A stretch of 64,000 bases of DNA from Ewingella americana (GCF_006438725.1 NZ_RCZD01000016.1:28719-92718); one strand, 5' to 3'; shown: positions 15,953 through 25,100, counted from the stretch's first letter. Program-made: numbers and translations. Notes: generated from the letters alone by a model not told the origin.

Positions 15953-16553
15953 GGAAATTGAATCAAAGGGTAAAAGTTCTCCTATACCGCCGTGGCCATT
16001 TATTAATTCGTTCCTTGCTCCCTGCGGATTGATTATCTCACCGCCAGACCTTATTGCTACGGATAACTATGTTCCCATAGCGGTTCCCGACGTTAATCCT
16101 TCACTGGATGAGCAGGCAACAGCGCTTATACAGAGTTCATTACAAGAGTCTGAGGCCTACCTGACGTCAGGCAGTCACCGCGCCGCCGTCCAAGAAATTC
16201 TTTGGTTGCTTGAGACGATCACCTCGGCTTTTCGCGGAGTTAAAGTCTCTGAAGACGGAAATATTAAGGGAAAATATTTTTCTAAAATTATCGGTGATTT
16301 GCAGCGTCTTCATCAGGGAAAAACGCTTGAGCGTGTCATAACATGGTTAGACAACATGTACGGATTCCTGTCTGCCCCCGAGGGTGGCGGAGTACGTCAC
16401 GGATCTACCTTAGACGGGCATGCGGAATTAACACAGAATGAGGCCAGATTGTTCTGTGACCTGACCCGAAGTTACATAACGTACCTACTTAATGAACATG
16501 CGCGGTTAGTCGGCAAACCCGGCCGAGAGAGGCGTCGTAGAATGGAACGGTAA
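15953..16553 (+). pseudogene. 5'-truncated HEPN-like gene
   Basis: The open frame enters from the IS903-like element with no start of its own and runs about 199 codons. It contains an EAYLTSGSHRAAVQEILWLL helix and, near the end, SAPEGGGVRHGSTLDGHAEL and RSYITYLLNEHARL. The GGGVRHG pattern and the final long helix are typical of the C-terminal HEPN-like domain seen in AbiJ-type and related defence proteins. The N-terminal part was removed together with whatever lay to the left of the IS. A shortened product from an internal start cannot be excluded. Confidence 0.65.
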
Positions 16554-16645
16554 TTTTATCACATGAAATCAATGCCATAAAAACCACTTAAGATTCATAG
16601 TTATATAAGAATGATGGTTAAAGAAAACGACGTAGAGGGAAAAAA

Positions 16646-17536
16646 ATGAGCGAACCGATGGTGATCCGCTTTCAGGCAATGGCATTAGACACTCATATAC
16701 CGACTTCAGATTTATTAAGGATGGCAAAGGCTATAGCGGCAAAACTGGCGTTGCCGGATGTCTCTGAATGGATCGACTGTGAACTTAACGGTTATCCAAG
16801 CGCTCAAGTTCCCGAATACCGAATGATCCGGGGGCAACTGAGAGCATTCAACCCGATGCGTGGCTTAATTGAGGCACCGATAGCAAATAGGGAACTGGAA
16901 AGTAAATTATCGACAGTCTGTTTAAAAAACGCCCTAAGTGAACTTGAGTTTCTTCCTGAAGGCGACTATTCGCGATTCTATCTACCCACCCAATTATCCC
17001 ACACACTTCAGGCTAGCCAGCCCGAATGTCTTCGGTTTAGTCTCCTGAGAGTCGTAGGAAATCACGCGCTGCTCAACATTGCCCAACAGGTCAGAAATCG
17101 CCTGCTTGACTGGTCGCTCAAACTTGAGCAACAAGGCATTCTTGGTGAAAATTTGCAATTCTCCCAAAAGGATAAGGAAAGAGCTTCAATGACGACAACC
17201 AACTTTAACTTCCATGGCACGGTCAATAACGCGGGTGTGATGGGTGCTGATAATCACGATTTTATACAGTACAACACGCAACAGATTGCTGCCGGTGATT
17301 TTGCCTCCCTAAAGCAATTATTGGAAACACTGGGAATATCAGGCGCTGACGTACAAGAGCTGAAAACAGCCCTGGATAGTGAACCCGGCCCGGCTGAACC
17401 AGGCCATTATGGGCCTAAAGTTTCGGCGTGGATTGGTAAAATCAGCGGCATGGCAGCCCAGGGTTTACTGAACGCGGGCATAGATAAGACGGCACCACTG
17501 ATAATGGAGGCTATTGCCCGATACATTGGTTCATAA
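16646..17536 (+). CDS. AbiTii-domain protein, putative abortive infection factor
   Basis: This encodes 296 residues. The ATG follows the purine-rich site agagggaaaaa. The N-terminal half matches the AbiTii domain: SDLLRMAKAIAAKLALPDVS, EWIDCELNGYPSAQVPEYR, IRGQLRAFNPMRG, and VRNRLLDWSLKLEQQGILGE near residue 155. After about residue 185 comes a linker (NFNFHGTVNNAGVMGADNHD) and a C-terminal helical part with no family that I know. AbiTii is named for abortive phage resistance in lactococci; the mechanism is not established. It follows a truncated HEPN-like gene, suggesting a former defence cluster. Confidence 0.78.
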   Translation: MSEPMVIRFQAMALDTHIPTSDLLRMAKAIAAKLALPDVSEWIDCELNGYPSAQVPEYRMIRGQLRAFNPMRGLIEAPIANRELESKLSTVCLKNALSELEFLPEGDYSRFYLPTQLSHTLQASQPECLRFSLLRVVGNHALLNIAQQVRNRLLDWSLKLEQQGILGENLQFSQKDKERASMTTTNFNFHGTVNNAGVMGADNHDFIQYNTQQIAAGDFASLKQLLETLGISGADVQELKTALDSEPGPAEPGHYGPKVSAWIGKISGMAAQGLLNAGIDKTAPLIMEAIARYIGS

Positions 17537-17567
17537 ATACTGCCACGGCATGAGAAAGGAGAACACC

Positions 17568-18902
17568 ATGGCCATGAAACTCATCCAAAAAAAGGCTCCA
17601 CGCGGTGCCTTAAGACGCTGGTTAGCGGAGGAAGAAGAAACCGCCGTCAGTAATGTCTTTGCCCGCAAGCAGGTGCGCAGTGCTCAGGAACGCGCATTGG
17701 CAGAAAGCGTTATCCTCGAAATGCGTAAAAGTGAGCTCTGGCTGCAGTGCAGCTGCGTGGGCGGCGACACGCCCGCACTCAACAGTGCCAACCTGATGTC
17801 GGAAACCCAGACGCTGTTCCTGTCCGGGTTTGGCCACAGTCATGATCCCTCCTGTCCGATGTTCCGAGTCTTTAAGGGCGATGAGGGAGCCACCCGCGCC
17901 GGAACCCGGAAATCCGCCGGCAGCAAACGCCTCAATTACCGCGATTTCTTACCTGCCGACGAGTCGGATGCGACCATCAAGGCGCCGGGCAAGCCGGTCA
18001 GCGCAGGCGAGGATCGAACCCGCCGCAAACGCCGGCCGCGACTCGCGCGCCTGCTTATGACGCTCATTGAGGATGCGAGGCTGAACACCTTCAGTCCGGT
18101 CAGTCCGCTGCCTAACCAGACGGCCAGAACATGGCTTGACGCTCTCGCGGCCTCAGCCGGTGTGCAGGAGTTTATCCGCGGCCGCCGGCTTTCGGAAATC
18201 GTGCGCTTTCAGCCGGCGATGGGCGAAGCTGCCCAGGAAAAGCTGATGCTGGATCTGGAGCGTCCGGACGCCAACTGGCCCGCCGGAAAAGCCCGGGTTT
18301 TTTATCAAATATTCATGTCAGACCTGGTCAGCCGTGAGCACGTGACCTTCGCCTGGAACGGGGGAGAACGTCGGTTTTTTCCTGAGCGGGGTGTCAGCAT
18401 CAACGGGGAGTCGCAGGAAGGTGTGAGGCCCCCTTACTGGGTGATCCTGGCCTTTCGGCGCGGGGCTGAGGGTGGTCTGATATGCAGCGAAGGGTATGCG
18501 CACGCCCTTTTCCGCCGGAACTGTCCGGTGCCCGTAGACAGCGGGCTGGAGCGGCAGACGCTGGAAGGGATCGCAGAGGTGGCCACCTGGCTTAAAGGCA
18601 AAGCGGGTGAGCTTACCCTGGTGAAACCCCTGTTTGATATTGAGGTGGAGGTCGAGGGTGAGAAAGGCTTTGTGCTACCGGATTTTATCATACAGGCCAA
18701 AATGCCAGACGGCGGGGAACGTATCGTGGTCATCGAGACCATGGGATACACCGATAACGAATACTGCGAAAGGAAAACCGAGCAGCATAAGGGGATGCGG
18801 ACGCTGGGATTGCTACAAACCGATCCGCCACGCTGGCCACAGGAAGTAGACAAGCGCTTTACCAACCATTTGTACGGGGTCATGCTGAATCTGGATCAAT
18901 AA
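17568..18902 (+). CDS. DUF1173-like plasmid protein with a nuclease-like C-terminus
   Basis: This encodes 444 residues from ATG 17568, which has AAAGGAG 7 bases upstream; an upstream in-frame codon is less likely. Near residues 62-100, CSC followed by FGHSHDPSCPMF forms a C-x-C and H-x(4)-C cluster like that of DUF1173 proteins, common on plasmids and of unknown role. A basic linker (RTRRKRRPRLARL) follows. The C-terminal part (FVLPDFIIQAKMPDGGERI, VVIETMGYTDNEYCERKTEQ) resembles a PD-(D/E)xK nuclease core, but the expected lysine is a methionine (ETM), so catalysis is doubtful. Its codon use is GC-rich, unlike the AT-rich neighbours. Confidence 0.65.
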   Translation: MAMKLIQKKAPRGALRRWLAEEEETAVSNVFARKQVRSAQERALAESVILEMRKSELWLQCSCVGGDTPALNSANLMSETQTLFLSGFGHSHDPSCPMFRVFKGDEGATRAGTRKSAGSKRLNYRDFLPADESDATIKAPGKPVSAGEDRTRRKRRPRLARLLMTLIEDARLNTFSPVSPLPNQTARTWLDALAASAGVQEFIRGRRLSEIVRFQPAMGEAAQEKLMLDLERPDANWPAGKARVFYQIFMSDLVSREHVTFAWNGGERRFFPERGVSINGESQEGVRPPYWVILAFRRGAEGGLICSEGYAHALFRRNCPVPVDSGLERQTLEGIAEVATWLKGKAGELTLVKPLFDIEVEVEGEKGFVLPDFIIQAKMPDGGERIVVIETMGYTDNEYCERKTEQHKGMRTLGLLQTDPPRWPQEVDKRFTNHLYGVMLNLDQ

Positions 18903-18992
18903 TAGTAATTACCAGAAATGTAATACAGTACCTGAAAGATATTAGGTACTCCGCTATTGGTTTTATAATGATCGTATGGGGTCAATGACGTT

Positions 18993-19250
18993 ATGACAGG
19001 CAGAAAAAGCACGTTTACGGGAACGATAAAACAAACAGCGCATGTGATGACCAGCACGTCTGAAGTCATTTTTTTGGGTGTGCTCTTTAACGAAGAAGAC
19101 GAATGGCTTCGGGTGGCTACAGACAATATTACGCTGGCCGAAAATGTTGCTTTCCTGCAGCCGGGGGACAACGTCCAGCTCGCGGTGCAGGGGAGTATTT
19201 TGCAGGTAAAAAGCAGCTATCACCGGCTGGTCAGGGTGGACATTATCTGA
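18993..19250 (+). CDS. Small hypothetical protein (85 residues)
   Basis: The product looks like an all-beta domain (SEVIFLGVLFNEEDEWLRVA, then LQPGDNVQLAVQGSILQVKS), possibly OB- or SH3-like, with no signal peptide. Only a weak ribosome binding site precedes the ATG. It follows the DUF1173-like gene by 90 bases in the same direction. I do not recognise the family. Confidence 0.55.
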   Translation: MTGRKSTFTGTIKQTAHVMTSTSEVIFLGVLFNEEDEWLRVATDNITLAENVAFLQPGDNVQLAVQGSILQVKSSYHRLVRVDII

Positions 19251-19720
19251 CGTTCGTAGCCTAACGAGGAGGGGATCTGGCGGTCAGCAACGCTCCGCCA
19301 CTGCCGCCGAATCGGGTCAGATAGTATGCAAGTCCCTGAATCCTAATATATTATATAAAATGGGACGGGAAAAATTTTCCCTTTGACGTCAACAGGAAAA
19401 AACTCCACGTAAAAAGGCATAAAAACACTACATCTGGTAGCTTTAGCATTGGACCGGAGCACTACATGTAGTTTTTGGGGTGCTGCCTGGGCGGAGTTGC
19501 GGGAGGGGTTAGGCAGTCCTCGCGTAAACCCTAATGCGCCCTGACCGGGATATAAATTGCTATACTCATGCCAATCGGCATCAGGCGCTTTGTTATATCC
19601 AGATGCCGCGTTTGTACATCATAGACCTACATCAATAAACACATAATTGAAGTATTTTAGAATTTAAAAACTCCTATTTCTGTGATCGATAATGACTGCT
19701 ATTAATAGATGATGAAAAAC
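19251..19720. other. Non-coding stretch with a palindrome
   Basis: No credible gene is visible. Features seen are an AT-rich segment near 19345-19365, a related sequence CACTACATCTGGTAG near 19425 and a perfect palindrome ACTACATGTAGT near 19461-19472. The repeated CACTACAT element could be a regulator site, but no target gene is obvious. Confidence 0.4.
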
Positions 19721-20674
19721 TTAGTCATCTGTTGGCATTTCATTTTCTTTTCCTAAATATTTTCTCATCGAAGATGGGCACAACTGATTAAATCCAAATT
19801 CAATCATTCCCATGCCATTTTTTAAAATTGGACCATTTGTAAGTTCACGTTTACCGTCAAAAATGAAATCATCAAACACCACGGTATTATGTTCATTACC
19901 TATCCTTGCCTGTAGATATTTAGTATGTACAAGCTCAGGGTCAGTTCTTATCAAGGTTTTCAACGCTTCCTTTTTTTCATCACTCATTCGGCAACCGGCG
20001 GTGATAGAAACAATGGATGCACGATTAAATTTAAAAAGGTGGTGGCCTTCCTCTGTAACGGAAGCCGCTTCTGACAGCGGCCGGACTAACCGCCACTCCT
20101 GCTCATACATCCAACTAGCACCTTTTCTATAGAATGCGTCAGTGTTCTTTGCATCGATATCTTCAAAGAGGATAAAAGGCCTTTCATCATGGTAATTAAC
20201 TTCAATAATTTCCTGCTCAGGAAAACCCTCAGATGTCATAAAATCACTGCTAAATTCTATAACAAAACCTTTATGTTGATTCGCATAATGAGCCCACATC
20301 AACAAATTCCGACGAGGATCTTTTGGATTCACGACCTCAATGCCGGGCATAATTGACATATCATCACCGCTTACTAAAGATAATATTCCAAAGTTGTTAG
20401 CAAACGTCCTATATTTATCCATGTATTCATATTTAAGATTCTGTCGTTTATATGAGTATTCATGATCCTCGGGGGTTAATAAATCTGTGGGTACATCCGG
20501 ATTATTATAATTATCGGGGTCAAGCTCTATAACGATAGGATTAACTTCAAATGGGTCATTTAACCTCACAGGTGGGGTCATACATATCAGCCCATTCTGG
20601 ACGACATCTATTCTATCTTCCGGAACAAACTTTAAAAAACGCCGTCCGTTGCATCGGGCACATCCATGAGACAT
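19721..20674 (-). CDS. DUF2971 family protein, second copy
   Basis: This encodes 317 residues. The ATG follows AGGAA. Family landmarks in order: MTPPVRLNDPFEVNPI (residues 32-48), LMWAHYANQHKGFVIEF (about 125-142) and ASWMYEQEWRLVRPL (about 185-200). It shares only these landmarks with the protein at 6476-7228 and is longer, so the two came in separately. A cysteine pair (HGCARCNG) at residues 3-10 may bind metal; that is unusual for the family as I know it. Function unknown; defence context likely. Confidence 0.8.
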   Translation of the reverse strand: MSHGCARCNGRRFLKFVPEDRIDVVQNGLICMTPPVRLNDPFEVNPIVIELDPDNYNNPDVPTDLLTPEDHEYSYKRQNLKYEYMDKYRTFANNFGILSLVSGDDMSIMPGIEVVNPKDPRRNLLMWAHYANQHKGFVIEFSSDFMTSEGFPEQEIIEVNYHDERPFILFEDIDAKNTDAFYRKGASWMYEQEWRLVRPLSEAASVTEEGHHLFKFNRASIVSITAGCRMSDEKKEALKTLIRTDPELVHTKYLQARIGNEHNTVVFDDFIFDGKRELTNGPILKNGMGMIEFGFNQLCPSSMRKYLGKENEMPTDD

Positions 20675-20750
20675 AGCATATTCCTAAATATATGGTTTAA
20701 GGGGTGTTTCATTAATCTGCACATGCACCGGCGGGCCTGGTAGCGTCGGT

Positions 20751-21119
20751 CTATGGTGGCGGTTCGTCTGGACCGATGCAGTGCCAAAGTGCTATCCCGG
20801 TATTGCGCTTTTCGGCCTGAGCTAACGCTCGGCGGCCATCAACTGCTCGAGCTAGGGTTTCCGGAGTAGCGGAGCCAAGCTTGTGAAGCATCTTTGCCCT
20901 GGCTCCCAGCGTCCGCCCCTGCTTCAGCAACCATTCAATATCCGGGGCCACATCGCTGGGAAATCGGTGCTGTTTAATCGCGGTGGCCAATCAGCGAGTC
21001 ATGAACAAATTTTCCTGTGATTCAGAACTGACCTGGCCGTCACGTTTTGCCAGCTAAAGGGCGACCATGGCACACCATGCCGGATGGGCGGATTTTCTCG
21101 TCAACGATTCAGTGCTCAC
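20751..21119 (-). pseudogene. Plasmid gene with two in-frame stop codons
   Basis: One frame runs from GTG 21119 (AGGGAG upstream) to 20751 and reads like a single protein of about 122 residues. It begins MSTESLTRKSAHPAWCAMVA, is interrupted by TAG, continues LAKRDGQVSSESQENLFMTR, is interrupted by TGA, and continues LATAIKQHRFPSDVAPDIEW to the end. The TGA follows MTR and precedes LATAIK, a place that suits tryptophan. Either the gene is decayed by two point mutations or the stops are read through. The family is not recognised; it ends with a proline-rich tail (GPDEPPP). Confidence 0.55.
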
Positions 21120-21252
21120 AGATATTTACTTCTCCCTGGTGTTACCCATTTTGTACGCAGTACATACACGACACATATTGTTAATTATACCGTGAGAATT
21201 AGCCTAACTAAATGTTTTGAAATATTTTTTTAGTTATGCGTTTACGCATGAA

Positions 21253-21290
21253 GGGGGCCGCTTGGAAAACGGAAAATATCCTACGCTAAG
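21253..21290 (+). repeat. Tn3-family 38-bp terminal inverted repeat, left-end orientation (class B)
   Basis: It begins GGGGGCCGCTTGGAAAACGG and ends AAATATCCTACGCTAAG. It pairs with the opposite-facing copy at 28458-28495, agreeing at about 35 of 38 positions. The 5 bases outside (atgaa) differ from those outside the partner (ataga). Confidence 0.85.
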
Positions 21291-21314
21291 CCAGTGACTT
21301 AAGCAGGTATGACG

Positions 21315-21338
21315 GTCCGCTTTGTGCCAAGAGCGGAC
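21315..21338 (+). repeat. Cassette repeat A (3' half only)
   Basis: GTCCGCTttgtgccaagAGCGGAC, a hairpin equal to the 3' half of the full repeats B, C, E and F. It lies 24 bases inside the left Tn3-type IR; the 5' half is absent. Confidence 0.65.
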
Positions 21339-21440
21339 GTTATAGATATCTCGAATTTCGCCAAATAGTGGTGGGTACAGTTGACCGCCATACAACAATT
21401 ATCTAAGTTGGGTAAAACATTTATCATCATGAGGATGCTG

Positions 21441-22514
21441 ATGATTATCACTATGGAATTATTAATGGCAGGGGCAACTCAAAGAGGCTCACATAAACGG
21501 CGGCAGATTGAGTTGCTGGGTGAAGAATGGCCGCCCACTCCCGGATGGAAGCAGCGAATAATTGGTAAGGTAATTCCTGATGAAGCAGCGGAAGAATTTA
21601 TTAGGTTAAGTGGTGGCAATGTTAGTGCTAAAACTTGTGATGAATATAAAACCGGGCACTGGTTTAATGCTCAGACTCCAGTTGATATCTACCTGTATGT
21701 CCTTGAGTTGTCGAATGGATGTTACTATGTTGGATTGACCGCAGATATAAAAAAGAGAATAGATGAGCACTTTAATGGCAAAGGTGCAGAGTGGACCCGA
21801 ATAAATGCTCCTCGTCGACTGATGTATGCGATAGAAACAGGAACGAAAAATGCTCGTGAAGCAGAAATAATAGAGAGTGAAGCCACGGTTATACTTATGC
21901 TTAAACACGGTATCAGTAAAGTTAGAGGAGGTTATTATACTCAAACAGAGCAGAGATTGGTTGAAGTACAATTGCGTGCTCATGGTTCATGGGAGCGTAT
22001 AAAGCAGGCAGAGCTTGGAAAAAGAGCTTTTAATTACGAGCTTAGTTGGGGTGATGCTCTGGATAATTTTCTTGATGTCGCCTTGAACTATTATGATGAA
22101 GGTTCTCCGGATCATATGCATGAAGCTGTATTTGCGACTTTTTTTTCCTTAACTCGTTACCCCTACTGGGATGAGACTTTTTCTCCGTGTTTAGGCTGGA
22201 GTTTTTGGAATATGAAAGGAGTTCTTCCTGTCTTGTTGTCTTTCAAACATGCTCGTACTGTTGGTAGCAAATTACCTTCAGCTTATGATGTCCTTGCTGC
22301 CGCCCTAAACAGAGGGAAACATGGAAAACACCCTTTAAGGCGTTTATTCCTGCTAGGCTGGAGAGGTTTTCAACCGCCAACAACAGACAAGCAGGCTGAG
22401 ACCGTTATTCGGTTCATGTCTTATCTTGATGAAAGTACAGAATTTGATCTACAGTATGATGCATTCGTTTCGATCCTTTTTCCAGAAATGAGAGCACTTT
22501 TGCAACATCAATAG
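21441..22514 (+). CDS. GIY-YIG nuclease-domain protein with a long unknown C-terminus
   Basis: This encodes 357 residues from ATG 21441, chosen because GAGG lies 6 bases upstream; in-frame starts exist at 21381 (TTG) and 21429. The GIY-YIG domain spans about residues 83-165: IYLYVLELSNGCYYVGLT, then KKRIDEHFNGKGAEWTR with the catalytic arginine and histidine region, and the metal-binding glutamate in AEIIESEATVI. The remaining 190 residues are helical and unrecognised. GIY-YIG enzymes cut or nick DNA in repair, restriction or mobility. It is the first gene of the IR-bounded array and stands alone, followed by repeat B. A restriction-like role is a guess. Confidence 0.8.
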   Translation: MIITMELLMAGATQRGSHKRRQIELLGEEWPPTPGWKQRIIGKVIPDEAAEEFIRLSGGNVSAKTCDEYKTGHWFNAQTPVDIYLYVLELSNGCYYVGLTADIKKRIDEHFNGKGAEWTRINAPRRLMYAIETGTKNAREAEIIESEATVILMLKHGISKVRGGYYTQTEQRLVEVQLRAHGSWERIKQAELGKRAFNYELSWGDALDNFLDVALNYYDEGSPDHMHEAVFATFFSLTRYPYWDETFSPCLGWSFWNMKGVLPVLLSFKHARTVGSKLPSAYDVLAAALNRGKHGKHPLRRLFLLGWRGFQPPTTDKQAETVIRFMSYLDESTEFDLQYDAFVSILFPEMRALLQHQ

Positions 22515-22624
22515 TTACGACCAAATGTCTACCCCTTTCTATTAGGTAAAATACGAGCTCATATATTGGTGACTTAAGCCCCGATGATTAATACATCACT
22601 ATTTACGTTACGAGGAGAATGGTT

Positions 22625-22694
22625 GCAACATCCGCTGTTCGCTCAAAGCGGACCAGTCACATCAGCATGTCTGCTCTGTGCCAAAAGCGGACAT
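22625..22694 (+). repeat. Cassette repeat B (full)
   Basis: The 5' arm is ACATCCGCTgttcgctcaaa, and the 3' arm is ctctgtgccaaaAGCGGACAT. The arms pair across about 30 bases of variable sequence. It lies about 110 bases after the GIY-YIG gene and before the GNAT gene. Confidence 0.7.
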
Positions 22695-22799
22695 GGTCAA
22701 TACCACTATTTGCTAATGAATGGGAAGTAGGCAAGAATAGATTGTATAAATATTCTTTATCTTGAAAATAATATCCCCTCCGTAAAAGAATAGGTGAAT

Positions 22800-23222
22800 A
22801 TGGATATTACAATAACTCATGAAGTTACTAGCAACGACACTGAAGTACTTTTAGCTGGCCTAAGAGACTATAACTCTCAATTTATTGAAACAAGATCACG
22901 CAAACCACTTGGCATTTTTTGCAGAAATGATGCTGGGGTAATGATCGGCGGCCTAATAGCGAGTAGGAAAGGCTTATGGTTATGCATTGATTATCTATGG
23001 GTCAGCGATGATGCGAGAGGTAAAGGATTAGGTGGGATTATGATAAAAAAAGCCGAACAGGAGGCGGTAAAAATAGGATGTAATCATGCACTTGTAGATA
23101 CATTCAGTTTTCAAGCTGCCCCATTCTATGAAAAGCAAGGCTATGTTCTGCAGATGTCATTAAAGGATTGTCCAAAAGTTGGTATGCAGAGGCACTATTT
23201 AACTAAGGAGAACCTTATTTAA
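22800..23222 (+). CDS. GNAT-family N-acetyltransferase
   Basis: This encodes 140 residues. ATG 22800 is preferred over GTG 22794 because AGGTGA lies just upstream of the ATG. The acetyl-CoA-binding core is visible near residues 66-90: [20 protein letters not shown] fits the Q/RxxGxG/A signature (RGKGLG). The C-terminal strand [15 protein letters not shown] is the usual FYEKxGF motif. The fold joins acetyl groups to small amines or proteins; the substrate is unknown. As a free-standing acetyltransferase between two repeats it is a typical cassette cargo. Confidence 0.87.
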   Translation: MDITITHEVTSNDTEVLLAGLRDYNSQFIETRSRKPLGIFCRNDAGVMIGGLIASRKGLWLCIDYLWVSDDARGKGLGGIMIKKAEQEAVKIGCNHALVDTFSFQAAPFYEKQGYVLQMSLKDCPKVGMQRHYLTKENLI

Positions 23223-23653
23223 TTTGCTCCTCATTGAACAGAATCCGATTATTTGCGTCTGAGCTGCTCCCGTTGTTTAACTCACAGAAATGTGAGTTAA
23301 ACCTACACTAGCAGTTAGAACAATCCTGAACTTCCGCTCTTCGCTCTTAGCAGTCCCCTGGTGTTGCTTCGGCTGCTCTGTGCCAAAAGCAGACGTTAAT
23401 TTGTTCAAGAAAAGCTCTCATATCTTGGCCAATGTATGTCGACCACTTCAAGGGAGCCATTGAAGCTGCTACGGGGACTGATGGGGTACACGTCACAATA
23501 TTGTCATTTTCATAAGGTTTTTTGTAAGATGCAGGGATTAGAGCTAATAGAATGACTTCTCCGCAATCTTACGTCGGAGAAAGTATACAAATTCATATAA
23601 GCTTATTTAGTGAAGAAAAATAGAGGCATGCCACTTTAGGGATATCTTTAATT
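23223..23653. other. Intergenic stretch carrying repeat C
   Basis: Apart from the repeat at 23329-23394 and a small hairpin (CTCACAgaaaTGTGAG at 23281-23296), nothing recognisable is seen between the GNAT and Sel1 genes. Confidence 0.5.
23329..23394 (+). repeat. Cassette repeat C (full)
   Basis: The 5' arm is AACTTCCGCTcttcgctctt, and the 3' arm is ctctgtgccaaaAGCAGACGTT. The loop region (cccctggtgttgcttcgg) differs from B, E and F while the arms are conserved. Confidence 0.7.
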
Positions 23654-24922
23654 ATGAAAAAAAAAGCACTATTCATCTTGATTTCATTTAGCTGTTTTAA
23701 CACAAATGCTGAAAGCTTGGAGGACTGCCGGAATGTGTTTAATACCGAAGTCATACCAATGAATTCTTTTGAACACTGCCTTAAATTTGCAAATAACGGT
23801 AATTCTCGTGCTCAATATTATATTGGTCTTATGTTCGACGTAGGTAAGGGCGTTAATAAAAATATTAGCAAAATGTTTGAATGGTACACTTTGGCTGCAA
23901 AGAATGGCGATGCGTATGCGCAAGGTTCTCTCGGTTTGATGTACGAGGAAGGGCGTGGCGTAGAAAAAGACGATAGCAAAGCTTTTGAATGGTACACATT
24001 AGCTGCCAGGCAAGGTCTGGTGTCTACACAGTACAATCTTGGAGTAATGTACGATCTTGGGCATGGAGTGAAACAGGATAATGCCAAAGCAGTGGAATGG
24101 TTCACTTTAGCTGCCCGACAAGGTGATAAAGATGCTCAGGAGCATCTTGGCTATATGTATGCAAAGGGGCAAGGTGTAAAACACGATGATAGCAAAGCCA
24201 TTGAATGGTATACCTTGGCTGCCCGACAAGGTGATGAACATGCTCAGCAGAATCTTGGCTATATGTACGCGACGGGGCAAGGTGTAAAACACGATGATAG
24301 CAAAGCTATTGAATGGTATACCTTGGCTGCAAAGCATGGTTATGCTCCTGCTCAATTCAACCTCGGAGTAGCCTACAATAATGGCGTTGGTGTGAAAAAG
24401 GATGATGACAAAGCAGCTGAATGGTTAATGCTGGCCGCTAATCAGGGACTCGCAAAGGCACAATATAATCTTGGAATGGCGTACAAACATGGCAAAGGTG
24501 TGAAGCAGAATAATAGCAAAGCAGTGGAATGGTTAACGCTGGCCGCTAACCAGGGGTTTGCTTTTGCACAGTTTAACCTCGGGCAGATGTACGCGAATGG
24601 TGATGGGGTGAAACAGGACGACAGTAAGGCGTTTCAGTTGTTTATGCTGGCGGCAAAGCAGGGAGATGCATTTTCACAAGCCCGTCTAGGCCAGATGTAT
24701 GGGATTGGCCTCGGCGCGAAGATGGATTTAACTCAGGCCTATAATTGGACTGCGTTGGCTGCACAGCAAGATTATGCGTTCTCCCAGGCAGTCCTCGGTG
24801 TTATGTATGCCGAAGGGCGTGGCGTCGAACAAAACCAAGTATTAGCCAAAGAATGGATTAATAAATCTTGTAAAAATGGAAATAAATTAGGGTGTGATGA
24901 AAAAAACAAATTAAGATTCTGA
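23654..24922 (+). CDS. Secreted Sel1-repeat protein
   Basis: This encodes 422 residues. A signal peptide is clear (MKKKALFILISFSCFNTNA). The rest consists of about ten Sel1-like repeats of 36 residues with the pattern AQxxLGxMYxxGxGVxxDxxKAxEWYxLAA, for example from residue 55 and repeating to near 400, with a cysteine-rich end (SCKNGNKLGCDEK). Sel1 repeats bind protein partners in the periplasm or outside the cell. Repeats 6 and 7 are nearly identical in DNA (around 24110-24330), indicating recent internal duplication. It stands alone between repeat C and an IS3-family fragment. Confidence 0.88.
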   Translation: MKKKALFILISFSCFNTNAESLEDCRNVFNTEVIPMNSFEHCLKFANNGNSRAQYYIGLMFDVGKGVNKNISKMFEWYTLAAKNGDAYAQGSLGLMYEEGRGVEKDDSKAFEWYTLAARQGLVSTQYNLGVMYDLGHGVKQDNAKAVEWFTLAARQGDKDAQEHLGYMYAKGQGVKHDDSKAIEWYTLAARQGDEHAQQNLGYMYATGQGVKHDDSKAIEWYTLAAKHGYAPAQFNLGVAYNNGVGVKKDDDKAAEWLMLAANQGLAKAQYNLGMAYKHGKGVKQNNSKAVEWLTLAANQGFAFAQFNLGQMYANGDGVKQDDSKAFQLFMLAAKQGDAFSQARLGQMYGIGLGAKMDLTQAYNWTALAAQQDYAFSQAVLGVMYAEGRGVEQNQVLAKEWINKSCKNGNKLGCDEKNKLRF

Positions 24923-24944
24923 AATTAGTGAAGATAGGTTTAAG

Positions 24945-25100
24945 TAGCCTGGATCACCGGGCAGTTGTGCTGCAGAACCAAATTGACACATTCCTGCTTG
25001 AACTCATGGGTAAACGTTTTTCTTCGCATTCTCTCCTCGTTAGCGTTGCCATTATATCTCTAACAAAGTATACGGCTTGATTAGACCATTACATCTGACA
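24945..25100 (-). mobile_element. IS3-family element, left-end fragment
   Basis: The minus strand starts with an IS3-type terminus TGTCAGATGTAATGGTCTAA (ending at 25100) and then the start of OrfA at 25029: MRRKTFTHEFKQECVNLVLQ. The match stops after about 27 codons. The remnant sits exactly where the 5' half of repeat D should be, so it inserted into that repeat. Confidence 0.7.
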
